A stretch of 39,568 nt of DNA from an uncultured Saprospiraceae bacterium (GTDB taxonomy: Bacteria; Bacteroidota; Bacteroidia; Chitinophagales; Saprospiraceae): contig CALFDU010000121.1 in the NCBI GenBank assembly GCA_937950315.1, positions 1-39,568 of the forward strand. Reading direction: 5' to 3'. The translations under genes were made by a program, and so were the position numbers. Below the pieces are notes generated by a model, which was not told the origin of the DNA, did no database searches, and saw only the letters and a list, made by a program, of their open reading frames with translations. Of the stretch, positions 14,999 to 23,140 are shown piece by piece; position 1 is the stretch's first letter, and every line of letters starts with the position of its first letter.

Positions 14999-16245
14999 TG
15001 TGTAACTATTTTGGTTTCTTGAACATCAACATCATCAAAATCTATGTTCTTCAATGCCAGCATGGCAAACAAAAATGCTATGAATAACATAATGGCTGCC
15101 AAAGCATAAGACGCACCTGGAAAATAAATATTTGATTCCGGTCTTATAAAGTAATAAAAAACTGGCGCAAAAATCAACTGTCCAAATATCGCCGTCAAGC
15201 TCGTAAGTCCGGTTATCGCTCCTTGTAGATTACCTTGCTCTTTTTCAGAGACTTGATTGGATATCACACCTTGGACGGTGGGCCCCGCTACTCCACCGAG
15301 TGCGTACGGGATCAAGAAGGCATACAACATCCATGGCTCCGTAGCGATAGAAAATAAAAACATACCGATTGTCCAAAACAAAAACCCAAAAGTGATGACT
15401 TTTCTTCTGCCAAATTTCTTGGTGGTCACACCAATTAAAAATCCTTGCACGAAGGCCACCAAAATTCCTACCACCATCAAAGAAATCCCTATCGCTTTAG
15501 GACTCCAGTCATATCTTTCAATTCCGTAGTACGGCCAAACCGCTGGCAATACCTGTCCAGCCAATTGTGCCAAGAAAAATGCGAATATCAACAACAAAAC
15601 GCCTTTGTATTTCCTCAGACTCAACAAGGAAACTCCTGCAATCATTTTCTTCTTCTCCATCGGTCTGCGGTTTTCTTGAGCCAGAGATTCCGGCACATAG
15701 AAAAAGCCAAAAAGGAAATTGGCGAAGGTCAGTCCTGCAGCAATATAAAATGGCAACCGTACACTGATCTCTCCAAAATACCCACCGATCGCTGGACCAA
15801 TGATAAAGCCAATCCCAAAAGCCGCACCGATGAGTCCAAAATTTTGCGCCTTATTTTCCTTGTTACTGATATCAGCAATATAGGCAGAGGCCACTGTAAA
15901 ACTCGCCCCCATAATCCCTGCTAAAAATCGCCCTACAAACAACCACACAATGGTCGGTGCCCACGCATGAATCAGGTAATCCACTGTCAATCCAAACAAA
16001 GCCATCAACAGAATGGGTCTACGTCCGTAGGCATCTGAAATCTCCCCTAAGACTGGAGCAAAAATGAATTGCATACCAGCATAAGCCGTCGTCAACCACA
16101 TACCATAAATGATGGCACGCTGTGTTCCTTCACCTGTCAGTTCGGTGATTAATTCGGGGATAATCGGAATAATGATCCCTATTCCGATTACATCTACAAG
16201 GACGGTGATAAAAATAAAGCTGAGGGCACTTTTATTTGACTTCAT
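14995..16245 (-). CDS. MFS transporter of the tetracycline-resistance (TCR/Tet) type
   Basis: The 416-residue protein has 12 predicted membrane segments. MFS motif A in loop 2-3 reads GEISDAYGRRPILLMALFG. The first helix begins FIFITVLVDVIGIGIIIPIIP, the typical TCR family opening, and motif C-like Gly/Pro spacing appears in GFIIGPAIGGYFGE. These are proton-driven drug exporters; a TetA-like substrate is possible but unproven. The gene overlaps the FecR-like gene by 4 nt and is the first gene of that leftward pair. The 190-bp gap upstream is shared with the divergent pyrophosphatase gene. Confidence 0.8.
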   Translation of the reverse strand: MKSNKSALSFIFITVLVDVIGIGIIIPIIPELITELTGEGTQRAIIYGMWLTTAYAGMQFIFAPVLGEISDAYGRRPILLMALFGLTVDYLIHAWAPTIVWLFVGRFLAGIMGASFTVASAYIADISNKENKAQNFGLIGAAFGIGFIIGPAIGGYFGEISVRLPFYIAAGLTFANFLFGFFYVPESLAQENRRPMEKKKMIAGVSLLSLRKYKGVLLLIFAFFLAQLAGQVLPAVWPYYGIERYDWSPKAIGISLMVVGILVAFVQGFLIGVTTKKFGRRKVITFGFLFWTIGMFLFSIATEPWMLYAFLIPYALGGVAGPTVQGVISNQVSEKEQGNLQGAITGLTSLTAIFGQLIFAPVFYYFIRPESNIYFPGASYALAAIMLFIAFLFAMLALKNIDFDDVDVQETKIVTH

Positions 16246-16436
16246 ATAACATGCAAAAGTCAGTTAAATAAACTGAAAAATCGGGCATTGACAGATATTT
16301 ATTTTGAGCATTTCCGGAAAGTGTTAATTCTACACTTACCAAAAGGGATTTCCATACTTTTGCAATAACAAACATAATGATGCTCGGATATTCATTCAGG
16401 GCATCAAACTTATAATAAGCATTAAAAAAATAGAAC

Positions 16437-16991
16437 ATGGCTATAGACATGCAGAACCCTTGGCACAAGGTAGAGATTGGAGATAACGCCCCACACACCG
16501 TAAATGGAATCATTGAAATTCCAAAAAACACAAGAGCAAAATACGAGCTGGATAAAAAATCAGGACTGCTACTGATGGATAGAGTGATTTACTCATCTAT
16601 GTACTACCCTGCCAACTATGGATTTATTCCAAGAACGTATTGTGACGACAAAGATCCTTTGGATATTTTGGTGCTTTCGCAAATAGCCATCGTACCGATG
16701 TGTATCGTTTCAGCGAAAGTAATCGGAGTTATGAGAATGGTTGACAACGGAGAGATGGATGACAAGATTATTGCCGTTGCAGAAAACGACATGTTTGTCA
16801 ATCACTTCAACGATATCTCAGAATTGCACGGACACTTCACCAAGGAGTTGAAAAATTTCTTTGAAGACTACAAAAAATTGGAGAACAAAACTGTAGCGAT
16901 AGAGGATTTTCAAGACGCTAGCGTTGCGAGAGAAATCATCAAGCAAAGTATGGTGGACTACGAAGAACACATTCTTACCCCTGCTTACTAA
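16437..16991 (+). CDS. ppa: Family I inorganic pyrophosphatase
   Basis: The 184-residue protein hydrolyses PPi to two phosphates. It contains the active-site region [20 protein letters not shown]. The acidic motif is DKDPLDIL (Asp71, Asp73, Asp76); the prosite-type pattern usually has Gly, Ser, Asn or Asp between the first two Asp, and here it is Lys. Upstream, [17 protein letters not shown] supplies the Glu/Lys pair of the active site, and [17 protein letters not shown] is the helix near the C-terminus. Start choice: ATG at 16437 gives [12 protein letters not shown]; the Met at 16449 is also possible. It is the first gene of a rightward group. Confidence 0.9.
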   Translation: MAIDMQNPWHKVEIGDNAPHTVNGIIEIPKNTRAKYELDKKSGLLLMDRVIYSSMYYPANYGFIPRTYCDDKDPLDILVLSQIAIVPMCIVSAKVIGVMRMVDNGEMDDKIIAVAENDMFVNHFNDISELHGHFTKELKNFFEDYKKLENKTVAIEDFQDASVAREIIKQSMVDYEEHILTPAY

Positions 16992-17062
16992 TTGTTGATT
17001 TTGTCATTGGTATCCCTTACCTTGTTGGCCTATCCAATGAATGACAAGATTATAAACATATT

Positions 17063-17536
17063 ATGACCGTAGAAGAAATTAAAAAGCAGCTTGTAAGCAT
17101 GGAAAGCTTGAGCTTTGTTTTACCTGATGGGAGCTTTGTCCCTTCGCATTTTCATATTACTGAAGTAGGAAAGGTTACCAAAGACTTTGTTGATTGCGGA
17201 GGAACAAGAAGAACCGAAGAGGAAGCTTGTTTTCAGTTGTGGCAGAGAGAAGAAGATGATCACCGTCTTGCTCCACAAAAGCTCATCAAGATTATCGAAA
17301 GCTGTCAAAAGCAAATCGGTCTGGGAGATCTACCGATCACCGTTGAATACCAAGGAGCCAATACCATTTCAAAATTTGGCCTGGAATACGATGGGATGAA
17401 CTTCTTGTTGACATCAAAAACCACTGCTTGCCTTGCTGAAGATGCATGTGGAATACCAAGTGAAAAGAAAATGATCGATCTTTCTGAGCTCACGGCAAAT
17501 AGTAATGCGTGCACGCCAGGAGGTGGCTGTTGTTAA
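17063..17536 (+). CDS. DUF6428-like protein
   Basis: The 157-residue soluble protein reads as a DUF6428-like protein: FVLPDGSFVPSHFHITEVG and VTKDFVDCGGTRRTEE, then a Q-L-W block and EDDHRLAPQKLIKIIE. It ends in a Cys-rich tail, NACTPGGGCC. I recall this family beside arsenic or ArsR-type genes in Bacteroidota; that is not verified here and no ars genes are seen. The terminal CC suggests metal or metalloid binding. It starts 71 bp after ppa and 15 bp before the membrane protein gene, so it probably belongs to one transcript with the following two genes. Confidence 0.7.
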   Translation: MTVEEIKKQLVSMESLSFVLPDGSFVPSHFHITEVGKVTKDFVDCGGTRRTEEEACFQLWQREEDDHRLAPQKLIKIIESCQKQIGLGDLPITVEYQGANTISKFGLEYDGMNFLLTSKTTACLAEDACGIPSEKKMIDLSELTANSNACTPGGGCC

Positions 17537-17551
17537 CAAGCTACATTTGAG

Positions 17552-18022
17552 ATGAAAGAAAACAAATCATTCATCCAAAAATTGACAGAGAATCCAATAC
17601 AACTATTCTTCATCGATGCTTTGGGTGCCTTGCTATCCATCTTCCTTTTAGGTTTCGTATTGGTGATGCTCTACCCTTACATCGGAATGCCTGTTGAAAA
17701 ACTGTATTACCTATCACTGGCCCCATGTGTGTTTGCAGTCTACTCCTATCTCTGTTATGTACGAAAGCCTAAAAGCTGGAAGAAGCTACTCGCCATCATT
17801 GCTATTGCAAATTTGGTTTACTGCATTATCACTTTTTCATTGTTATTTAGCGAAAAAGAAACACTCACCACGCTTGGCTATCTTTATTTTATTGGGGAAA
17901 TTGTAGTCATTCTGGGATTGGTTGCCATTGAATTGAAGTTAGCCTTAAGCAAAACGCCAGCAACCAAAATCCAAGGAAGCCAACAAATCAAAAAATACAG
18001 CGATGAAAAAAATGACATGTAG
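17552..18022 (+). CDS. Four-helix integral membrane protein
   Basis: The 156-residue protein has a short cytoplasmic start (MKENKSFIQKLTENPIQLF) and four hydrophobic segments: about 20-45 (IDALGALLSIFLLGFVLVML), 53-68 (YLSLAPCVFAVYSYLC), 75-98 (LLAIIAIANLVYCIITFSLL) and 107-126 (LGYLYFIGEIVVILGLVAIE). The C-terminus is soluble and Lys-rich. No family is recognised. It overlaps the following DUF1059-like gene by 20 nt and follows the DUF6428-like gene by 15 bp, which indicates a shared operon. Confidence 0.65.
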   Translation: MKENKSFIQKLTENPIQLFFIDALGALLSIFLLGFVLVMLYPYIGMPVEKLYYLSLAPCVFAVYSYLCYVRKPKSWKKLLAIIAIANLVYCIITFSLLFSEKETLTTLGYLYFIGEIVVILGLVAIELKLALSKTPATKIQGSQQIKKYSDEKNDM

Positions 18023-18239
18023 ACAATTAGGAGGTGCTTGCGAACTAGAATTTCAAGCAGAAACATTTCAGGAAATGGCTGCATTGAGTCAAGCACATGG
18101 AAAAGAAATGTTTGCGAAAGCAGATGCAGCACACCTTGAAGCGATGAATGTTATGATGGAAAAAATGAAAGACCCAGTTGCTATGAAAGCATGGATGGCT
18201 GCTAGAGAAGATGAATTCAATGCCTTACCGCATATTTAG
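18003..18239 (+). CDS. DUF1059 family small protein
   Basis: The 78-residue protein opens with MKKMTCRQLGGACELEFQAE followed by TFQEMAALSQAHGKEMFAKA, the typical DUF1059 layout (C-x-x-L-G-G-x-C near the start, then a helix with S-x-A-H-G-x-E-M). The two Cys (C6 and C13) are conserved. Function is unknown; members are small predicted metal- or redox-linked proteins. It overlaps the membrane protein gene by 20 nt, so the three downstream genes form one unit. Confidence 0.75.
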   Translation: MKKMTCRQLGGACELEFQAETFQEMAALSQAHGKEMFAKADAAHLEAMNVMMEKMKDPVAMKAWMAAREDEFNALPHI

Positions 18240-18368
18240 TAATTAAGTCTTTGGCTTTTGATCGTATTCCTTCTTTGTTCTTTGAAGATCAAAACATACT
18301 TATCAATCAGCCAGATAAACATTTGCCGAAAGGCTCATAAACATCCCTTTACTGATTAACCCAAAATT

Positions 18369-19223
18369 CTAAATCAGGCAACCGGAATACCACACATAGG
18401 CCATGGTCACCAGAGCCATTGCATTCGATAAAACGGCAAAGAGTTTCATCTGATTGAGAGTATATGTTTTTTGCTTGAAGATGATGAACAGATCAATCAA
18501 CAGCCAAATCAATCCCAGTCCCAACATTCCAGCAAAGATGTATTCTTGATAAACATAAATCAAGAGACCTAGTTCTGCGATGACAATTCCGATGATCAGC
18601 AGCTTGGTTTTCTTCATCCCGATTTTGGTCGCTGTGGTTACGCGTCCTGCAGCCTTGTCTGGCTCAATATCCATCACCTCTCCCATCAAATGAGATTGAA
18701 TAGCAAATAGAAATAGATAAAGGTATGTGGCGGTGGGAACATCCGCCGTTCCATTCACATACACGCTCAAGGGAACAATCAACACATAACCCACCTGACA
18801 TAATAATTCCAATGGTGGTGCGCTTCGCAATCCCTTCCCTGGTAAATTATACAAGCCGTTGATGACCAAAAACATAACCAAGAGAAGTAGCACTGGCAGT
18901 CCTCCAATGTAGATGAGCAATGGGTAAGAAAGTAGTTGAAAAACAAGAATGGGTTTCCACAAAACCTTTAACTGCTCATAACTCGCCTTCGCTCCAAACC
19001 AAAAGTTGTCTTTGCGGGGATTTAGTTTGTCAATCTCATGATCAACAATATCGTTCCACCCATAGGTCATAAAATTAAGTGGAAAACAAATGTAAAATAA
19101 GCCATACCAAAACTCCCAAGAAGAAAGTAAATCCATCTGGCTGGTGGGCAACAAATACAACCAAATGGTTGCAAACCACAATCCTGGCCTAGAAACTTTC
19201 AAGTAAAAGAGCAACTGCTTCAT
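18369..19223 (-). CDS. UbiA-family prenyltransferase
   Basis: The 284-residue protein has about eight membrane segments and both Asp-rich motifs of UbiA enzymes: NDIVDHEIDKLNPRKDN (Asn57, Asp58, Asp61, Asp65) and GEVMDIEPDKAAGR (Asp185, Asp189). These bind the Mg2+-prenyl diphosphate. UbiA enzymes attach prenyl chains to aromatic or other acceptors in quinone, heme or carotenoid-type pathways. Here the substrate is unknown. It faces the DUF1059 gene tail-to-tail and shares a 148-bp divergent promoter region with the gene at 19372. Confidence 0.85.
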   Translation of the reverse strand: MKQLLFYLKVSRPGLWFATIWLYLLPTSQMDLLSSWEFWYGLFYICFPLNFMTYGWNDIVDHEIDKLNPRKDNFWFGAKASYEQLKVLWKPILVFQLLSYPLLIYIGGLPVLLLLVMFLVINGLYNLPGKGLRSAPPLELLCQVGYVLIVPLSVYVNGTADVPTATYLYLFLFAIQSHLMGEVMDIEPDKAAGRVTTATKIGMKKTKLLIIGIVIAELGLLIYVYQEYIFAGMLGLGLIWLLIDLFIIFKQKTYTLNQMKLFAVLSNAMALVTMAYVWYSGCLI

Positions 19224-19371
19224 ACGGTAAATATAATCTTTAGATGTCTCAATGGCTTAAAATGTGACCAATTAGATATTACTCTCGTGTAAGGCGATTA
19301 GTAGGCAGCAATCAAAGTAAAATTCTTATATTAAGCAATCATTGGATAATAAGACACAATAAGTAGTAGAT

Positions 19372-20958
19372 ATGCACATGGAAAAATCCGTTTTCAGCGA
19401 ATGGTTGGAAAAAATCCAACAAGAAAGCTGGCAACTGGAGTTGATTATTTCTGGATTTGCCATTTTTGGATTGTTTCAATTCAAAGATTACTTTGATACT
19501 CTTATGGGTCGAATCATGCACGAGCCAGGTACAACGGCGGCGGTCATCATCATGATGTCATCACTGGTCGTCTATGGTTTCACGATCATATTTATTACCA
19601 ACTTATTGATCCATGTATTCATCCGAGGTCTTTGGATAGGTGCCATCGGTTTGCGTTATGTTTCTGGCGAAATTGACTATAAGGAATTAAACTACAACAG
19701 TAGGTTTGACAAATACTTCAAGAAAAGAATTTCGTCATTTGATAATTACATTGAAAAATTAGAAAGGCTTTCTAGTATAATTTTTTCTTACACCTATCTC
19801 TTGTTTTTTATCTTTTTGGCCTTTTCCATTTTTGGTTTTTATCAATTTCTTGTAGTTACATTGTTAAGACATGGTTATAATTTCTTAGGTGGAACTCAAT
19901 ACAGCGTGGCATATATAGATGATCATACTTTTATAGGCCCGTTAACCAAATGGTTTACCATTATAAATCTTGTATTGGCTCTATTTATGGTTTTTGACTT
20001 TATCATCTTGGGAAGACTAAAGAAAATTAAATTAAAGTTTTTTGCGGTACCTTATTTTTGGATTTATAGATACATGAGCTTGGTTACGCTTTCCAAGTTA
20101 TGGAGACCATTGTATTTGAATTTTCTAGACAATAAATTTACTAGATACCTTATGATGCTAGCGATCCCATACATATTTCTTGTCATTCTCTTTGTACCAG
20201 GTTTATCGCTATATAGTTCGGATCATTTTCCAGATATAGATAGGCTACGCGCTGGAGACAGGCTCAATAGAGCGGAATTAAGAAACTCATTTGATTACAA
20301 GTCTTATGATGATGAAAGAACCAAATACAATGACAAAAGTGATGGCTTGAGAGATATTTCTATTCCATCCAGAAAAGTAGATTCACAACTTTTTGAAGTA
20401 TTCATCAAATTTCACCCCAGTCATGATGAATATATAGCAGCATACAACGACGATATCTTTAAACTAAGAAACAAAGGATTGCGTACTATTTTTAGTGGAT
20501 CAGAATATCGTAGCGACACGATTAAAGCATTGTATCAACAACACAGCAGCTTGATAGATTCCATATCAAATATCTACCCCACCGATGGATTAGCCTTTGA
20601 AGAGAAAAAGGCCATGCAAGAAAAACGAAGAAAGGCAAGAACAAACCTCAACTATCAATTCAGTCAAAAAATTGAAGCAATAAAGGAAATAAATATTCAG
20701 AATATTAAAGAAGCAATTCAATCTACTTTTGTATTCAAAATTGACGAGAGCATAAAACCAAACTCTTCAGTGCAGTGCGACTTTTATATTCACCCAGAGA
20801 GCAGAAATGAAGGAATGCTTTGCTATTTCCCGTTGGACAGTTTAACACTAGGAAAACATATTTTTAGTTTGGACGTATTATCTAGATCTCAAATTACAGT
20901 TGACATAGATAGGTCTGATACAATAAAATATATCATCCCTTTTATGTATGTTGATTAA
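19372..20958 (+). CDS. Multi-pass membrane protein of unknown function with soluble C-terminal half
   Basis: The 528-residue protein has about five membrane segments in its first 290 residues: 25-40 (ELIISGFAIFGLFQF), 58-85 (VIIMMSSLVVYGFTIIFITN), 130-160 (YTYLLFFIFLAFSIFGFYQF), 205-225 (INLVLALFMVFDFIILG) and 262-285 (MLAIPYIFLVILFVPGLSLY). The remainder (about 290-528) is soluble, with a charged helical stretch (FEEKKAMQEKRRKARTNLNY) and a final beta-rich region. No family recognised. The stop overlaps the following acetyltransferase start by 11 nt, so the two are translationally linked. Confidence 0.7.
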   Translation: MHMEKSVFSEWLEKIQQESWQLELIISGFAIFGLFQFKDYFDTLMGRIMHEPGTTAAVIIMMSSLVVYGFTIIFITNLLIHVFIRGLWIGAIGLRYVSGEIDYKELNYNSRFDKYFKKRISSFDNYIEKLERLSSIIFSYTYLLFFIFLAFSIFGFYQFLVVTLLRHGYNFLGGTQYSVAYIDDHTFIGPLTKWFTIINLVLALFMVFDFIILGRLKKIKLKFFAVPYFWIYRYMSLVTLSKLWRPLYLNFLDNKFTRYLMMLAIPYIFLVILFVPGLSLYSSDHFPDIDRLRAGDRLNRAELRNSFDYKSYDDERTKYNDKSDGLRDISIPSRKVDSQLFEVFIKFHPSHDEYIAAYNDDIFKLRNKGLRTIFSGSEYRSDTIKALYQQHSSLIDSISNIYPTDGLAFEEKKAMQEKRRKARTNLNYQFSQKIEAIKEINIQNIKEAIQSTFVFKIDESIKPNSSVQCDFYIHPESRNEGMLCYFPLDSLTLGKHIFSLDVLSRSQITVDIDRSDTIKYIIPFMYVD

Positions 20959-21736
20959 ATCACATCAAATACCACATTATTCACCCAAGAAACTCCCCTT
21001 GAAAAGCTATTACACATTAGACGAACTTTCATCAAAGCAAATTACTCAATACCAGCAGGCCATTCCCCTGGCCTTTCCTGAAGTCATTATCAGATCTAAA
21101 CACATAGCAACGTATTGGCCAAAACTTGAGGAATATTTCCCAGAGTCACAGTTATATCTTTTGGATGAAGATAAAAATGTGATTGCATTCATGAACACCA
21201 TTCCATTTTTCTGGGACAATGCCTTGGACGCATTGCCAGATCAAGGTTGGGACTGGATGCTTCAAAAAGGAATCGAAGATTATGAAAATAAAATCAAACC
21301 CAACACATTGGGTGGATTACAAGTCATCGTACCCAAAGAACACCAAAAGAAAGGATACAGTCGAAAAATGATAGCAGCTGCTAAAAAATTGGTAGCAGAA
21401 ATGAATTACAAAAGATGTGTTATTCCAATAAGACCTATCTTAAAACATTTGGAACCAGAAACCAAGATGACCACTTACATGCATCTCCAAAAGCAAAACA
21501 AAACTTATGACCCCTGGATAAGGACACACCTTAGTAGCGGAGCAAAAATTCTAAAAGTTTGTTCACAATCAATGAAGGTGTATGGAGATGTACAATTTTG
21601 GAATGAATTATCAAAAGAAAAAATTCAAAAGTCTGGGCAGTACAAAATCAGTGGAGCACTCAACCTCATCGACATCAATGTCGAAAATGACTATGGGGAA
21701 TATTTGGAGGAAAATATCTGGATTGCTTATGATTAG
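20948..21736 (+). CDS. GNAT-type acetyltransferase-like protein
   Basis: This 262-residue protein contains a GNAT-like acetyl-CoA loop in VPKEHQKKGYSRKMIAAAKK (pattern [QR]-x-x-G-x-[GSA] as Q-K-K-G-Y-S), preceded by a beta strand (LGGLQVIVP) and followed by the expected helix. The N-terminal 70 residues and the C-terminal 70 residues are not GNAT-like, and the second half has an unusual H-L-E-P-E-T-K-M-T-T-Y pattern. A CoA-dependent acyltransferase role is inference. It overlaps the membrane gene upstream by 11 nt. Confidence 0.6.
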   Translation: MLIKSHQIPHYSPKKLPLKSYYTLDELSSKQITQYQQAIPLAFPEVIIRSKHIATYWPKLEEYFPESQLYLLDEDKNVIAFMNTIPFFWDNALDALPDQGWDWMLQKGIEDYENKIKPNTLGGLQVIVPKEHQKKGYSRKMIAAAKKLVAEMNYKRCVIPIRPILKHLEPETKMTTYMHLQKQNKTYDPWIRTHLSSGAKILKVCSQSMKVYGDVQFWNELSKEKIQKSGQYKISGALNLIDINVENDYGEYLEENIWIAYD

Positions 21737-21740
21737 GTAG

Positions 21741-22112
21741 AACTAAGATTTTTGGGATTGGGAGGATTTTAAGATTTCAGAAACGAACTAGGATTTTTAG
21801 GATTGTGGGGATTTTAGGATTTGAGCAACCAACTAAGATTTTTAAGATTGTGGAGATTTTAGGATTTGTTTGTTATGTTGACGAAAACACATTACAAAAA
21901 TATGTAATACGTTTTATTTAAAGAGCGCTCTCAGATTGATTTCAATTTCTTGATTTCATAATTACATATTAAGTTATTTTTTAATATGTAATTAATCCTA
22001 CAATCTAACCCAATCCCAAAAATCCCAGTCTTTAAATCCTAAAAATCCAATAAATCCTAGTTTCTCAATCCTCTAATCCAGTAAATCCTAATAATCCTAG
22101 TTCTTTCATCTA
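21741..22112. repeat. Intergenic repeat element: three 45-bp tandem units facing inverted copies around a hairpin
   Basis: Three units starting AACTAAGATTTTT / AACTAGGATTTTT begin at 21741, 21786 and 21831, an exact 45-bp period, each carrying GGATTTTAGGATTT-like runs. From about 21993 to 22112 the same words appear on the other strand (AATCCTA, AATCCCAAAAATCCCAG, AAATCCTAAAAATCC). Read leftwards from 22110, the right side gives AACTAGGATTATTAGGATTT again. Between the arms lies a perfect 12-bp stem, ATTACATATTAA (21961-21972) with TTAATATGTAAT (21981-21992). No protein is encoded. Confidence 0.7.
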
Positions 22113-22261
22113 TCTTCGCAATTATCAGTATTGAAACATAAAAATAACAAGGCCTGCATCCGCTAAATCCATTCATAAAAAACTATAATTTTGACAAGCT
22201 TGTAGAAGCTTATCCAAGACTGGATGAATTCGTTTTTACCAATGACTATGGAACAAGGACT

Positions 22262-22996
22262 GTGATGTTTGAAAACAACAAAGCAGTACTGGCGTTGAAT
22301 GCGGCGCTATTCAAATTACACTACAATATTGATTGGTCTATACCTGAAGAAAATCTATGCCCTCCTATTCCTGGAAGACTCGATTATTTACTTCATGCTT
22401 CCGAACTAATTCCAGACAAAAAGCTACATATTTTAGATATTGGAACTGGGGCCAATCTGGTGTACCCAATTCTTGCTACGCAACATTTTCATTGGACATG
22501 CGTAGCCAGTGAAGTTGAAAATTTGTCGTTGAAAAATGCAACGTTGCTTATCAAGAATAACAAGACACTCCAGAAAATACATTTGCGCAAGCAGAAATAT
22601 AAAAATAAAATTCTAGAAACAATCATTCAATCGGATGATCAATTTGATCTGGTGATATGCAATCCTCCCTTCTATAAAAATAGGCACGAAGCGGCTGCTA
22701 AAAACATAAGGAAGGTCAAGAACCTAAAACTTGACATTAAGAATACTTTAAATTTTGGAGGGCAATCCAATGAGTTGTGGTACAAAGGAGGAGAAGAAGG
22801 TTTCATCAAAAAAATGGTAGAAGAAAGCGTGCAATTCAAAAATCATGTACACTGGTTTACGTCTCTGGTTTCTAATAAAGACAACCTTAAAAACATAAAG
22901 CGAAGTATCAATAAAACCTTACCCAAAGAAGTCAAGATTATCGAGATGGAACAAGGAAATAAAAAAAGTAGATTTGTCGCCTGGTCTTTTCAATAA
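22262..22996 (+). CDS. rlmF: RlmF-type 23S rRNA (adenine-N6)-methyltransferase, 5' end disrupted
   Basis: RlmF methylates A1618 of 23S rRNA. From the first usable start here (GTG 22262, with ATG next) the product is 244 residues: LHILDIGTGANLVYPILAT is the SAM-binding motif I and DLVICNPPFYKNRHEAA the NPPF catalytic motif IV; LCPPIPGRLDYLLHASEL is the characteristic RlmF opening. E. coli RlmF is 308 residues, and homology clearly continues upstream in the same frame: codons from 22148 give QGLHPLNPFIKNYNFDKLVE then AYPRLDEFVFTNDYGTRTV. That frame has no ATG, GTG or TTG. A TTG at 22131 starts LKHKNNKA in another frame, and one extra base near 22151 would join them. So either one base is missing, or translation begins late. 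Confidence 0.75.
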   Translation: MMFENNKAVLALNAALFKLHYNIDWSIPEENLCPPIPGRLDYLLHASELIPDKKLHILDIGTGANLVYPILATQHFHWTCVASEVENLSLKNATLLIKNNKTLQKIHLRKQKYKNKILETIIQSDDQFDLVICNPPFYKNRHEAAAKNIRKVKNLKLDIKNTLNFGGQSNELWYKGGEEGFIKKMVEESVQFKNHVHWFTSLVSNKDNLKNIKRSINKTLPKEVKIIEMEQGNKKSRFVAWSFQ

Positions 22997-23088
22997 AAAA
23001 ACGATTGAAAGCCTCCTCAAACCAATCTAATTGAAACGACAGCTACAACTTTTTCTGTCACATCAATTTACAAAAGTAGAAATGAAGG

Positions 23089-23117
23089 TTGTCATTATAC
23101 TTAATTCAGTATTTTTA
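23089..23117 (+). promoter_or_regulatory. Candidate Bacteroidota promoter for glycerate kinase
   Basis: TTG at 23089-23091 and TATTTTTA at 23110-23117 are separated by 18 bp, close to the Bacteroidota -33 TTG / -7 TAnnTTTG pattern. The start codon follows 23 bp after the -7 element. Confidence 0.4.
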
Positions 23118-23140
23118 TACAGAAAAGATTTAATGCATTA

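Noticed and set aside
16232-16531. Minus-strand open frame across the promoter region of ppa
   Set aside because: It overlaps the start of pyrophosphatase in another frame and ends in the MFS promoter region.
18256-18294. Weak inverted repeat TTTTGATC...GATCAAAA between DUF1059-like and UbiA genes
   Set aside because: Only 8 bp with a 23-nt loop and no T run next to it; too weak to call a terminator.
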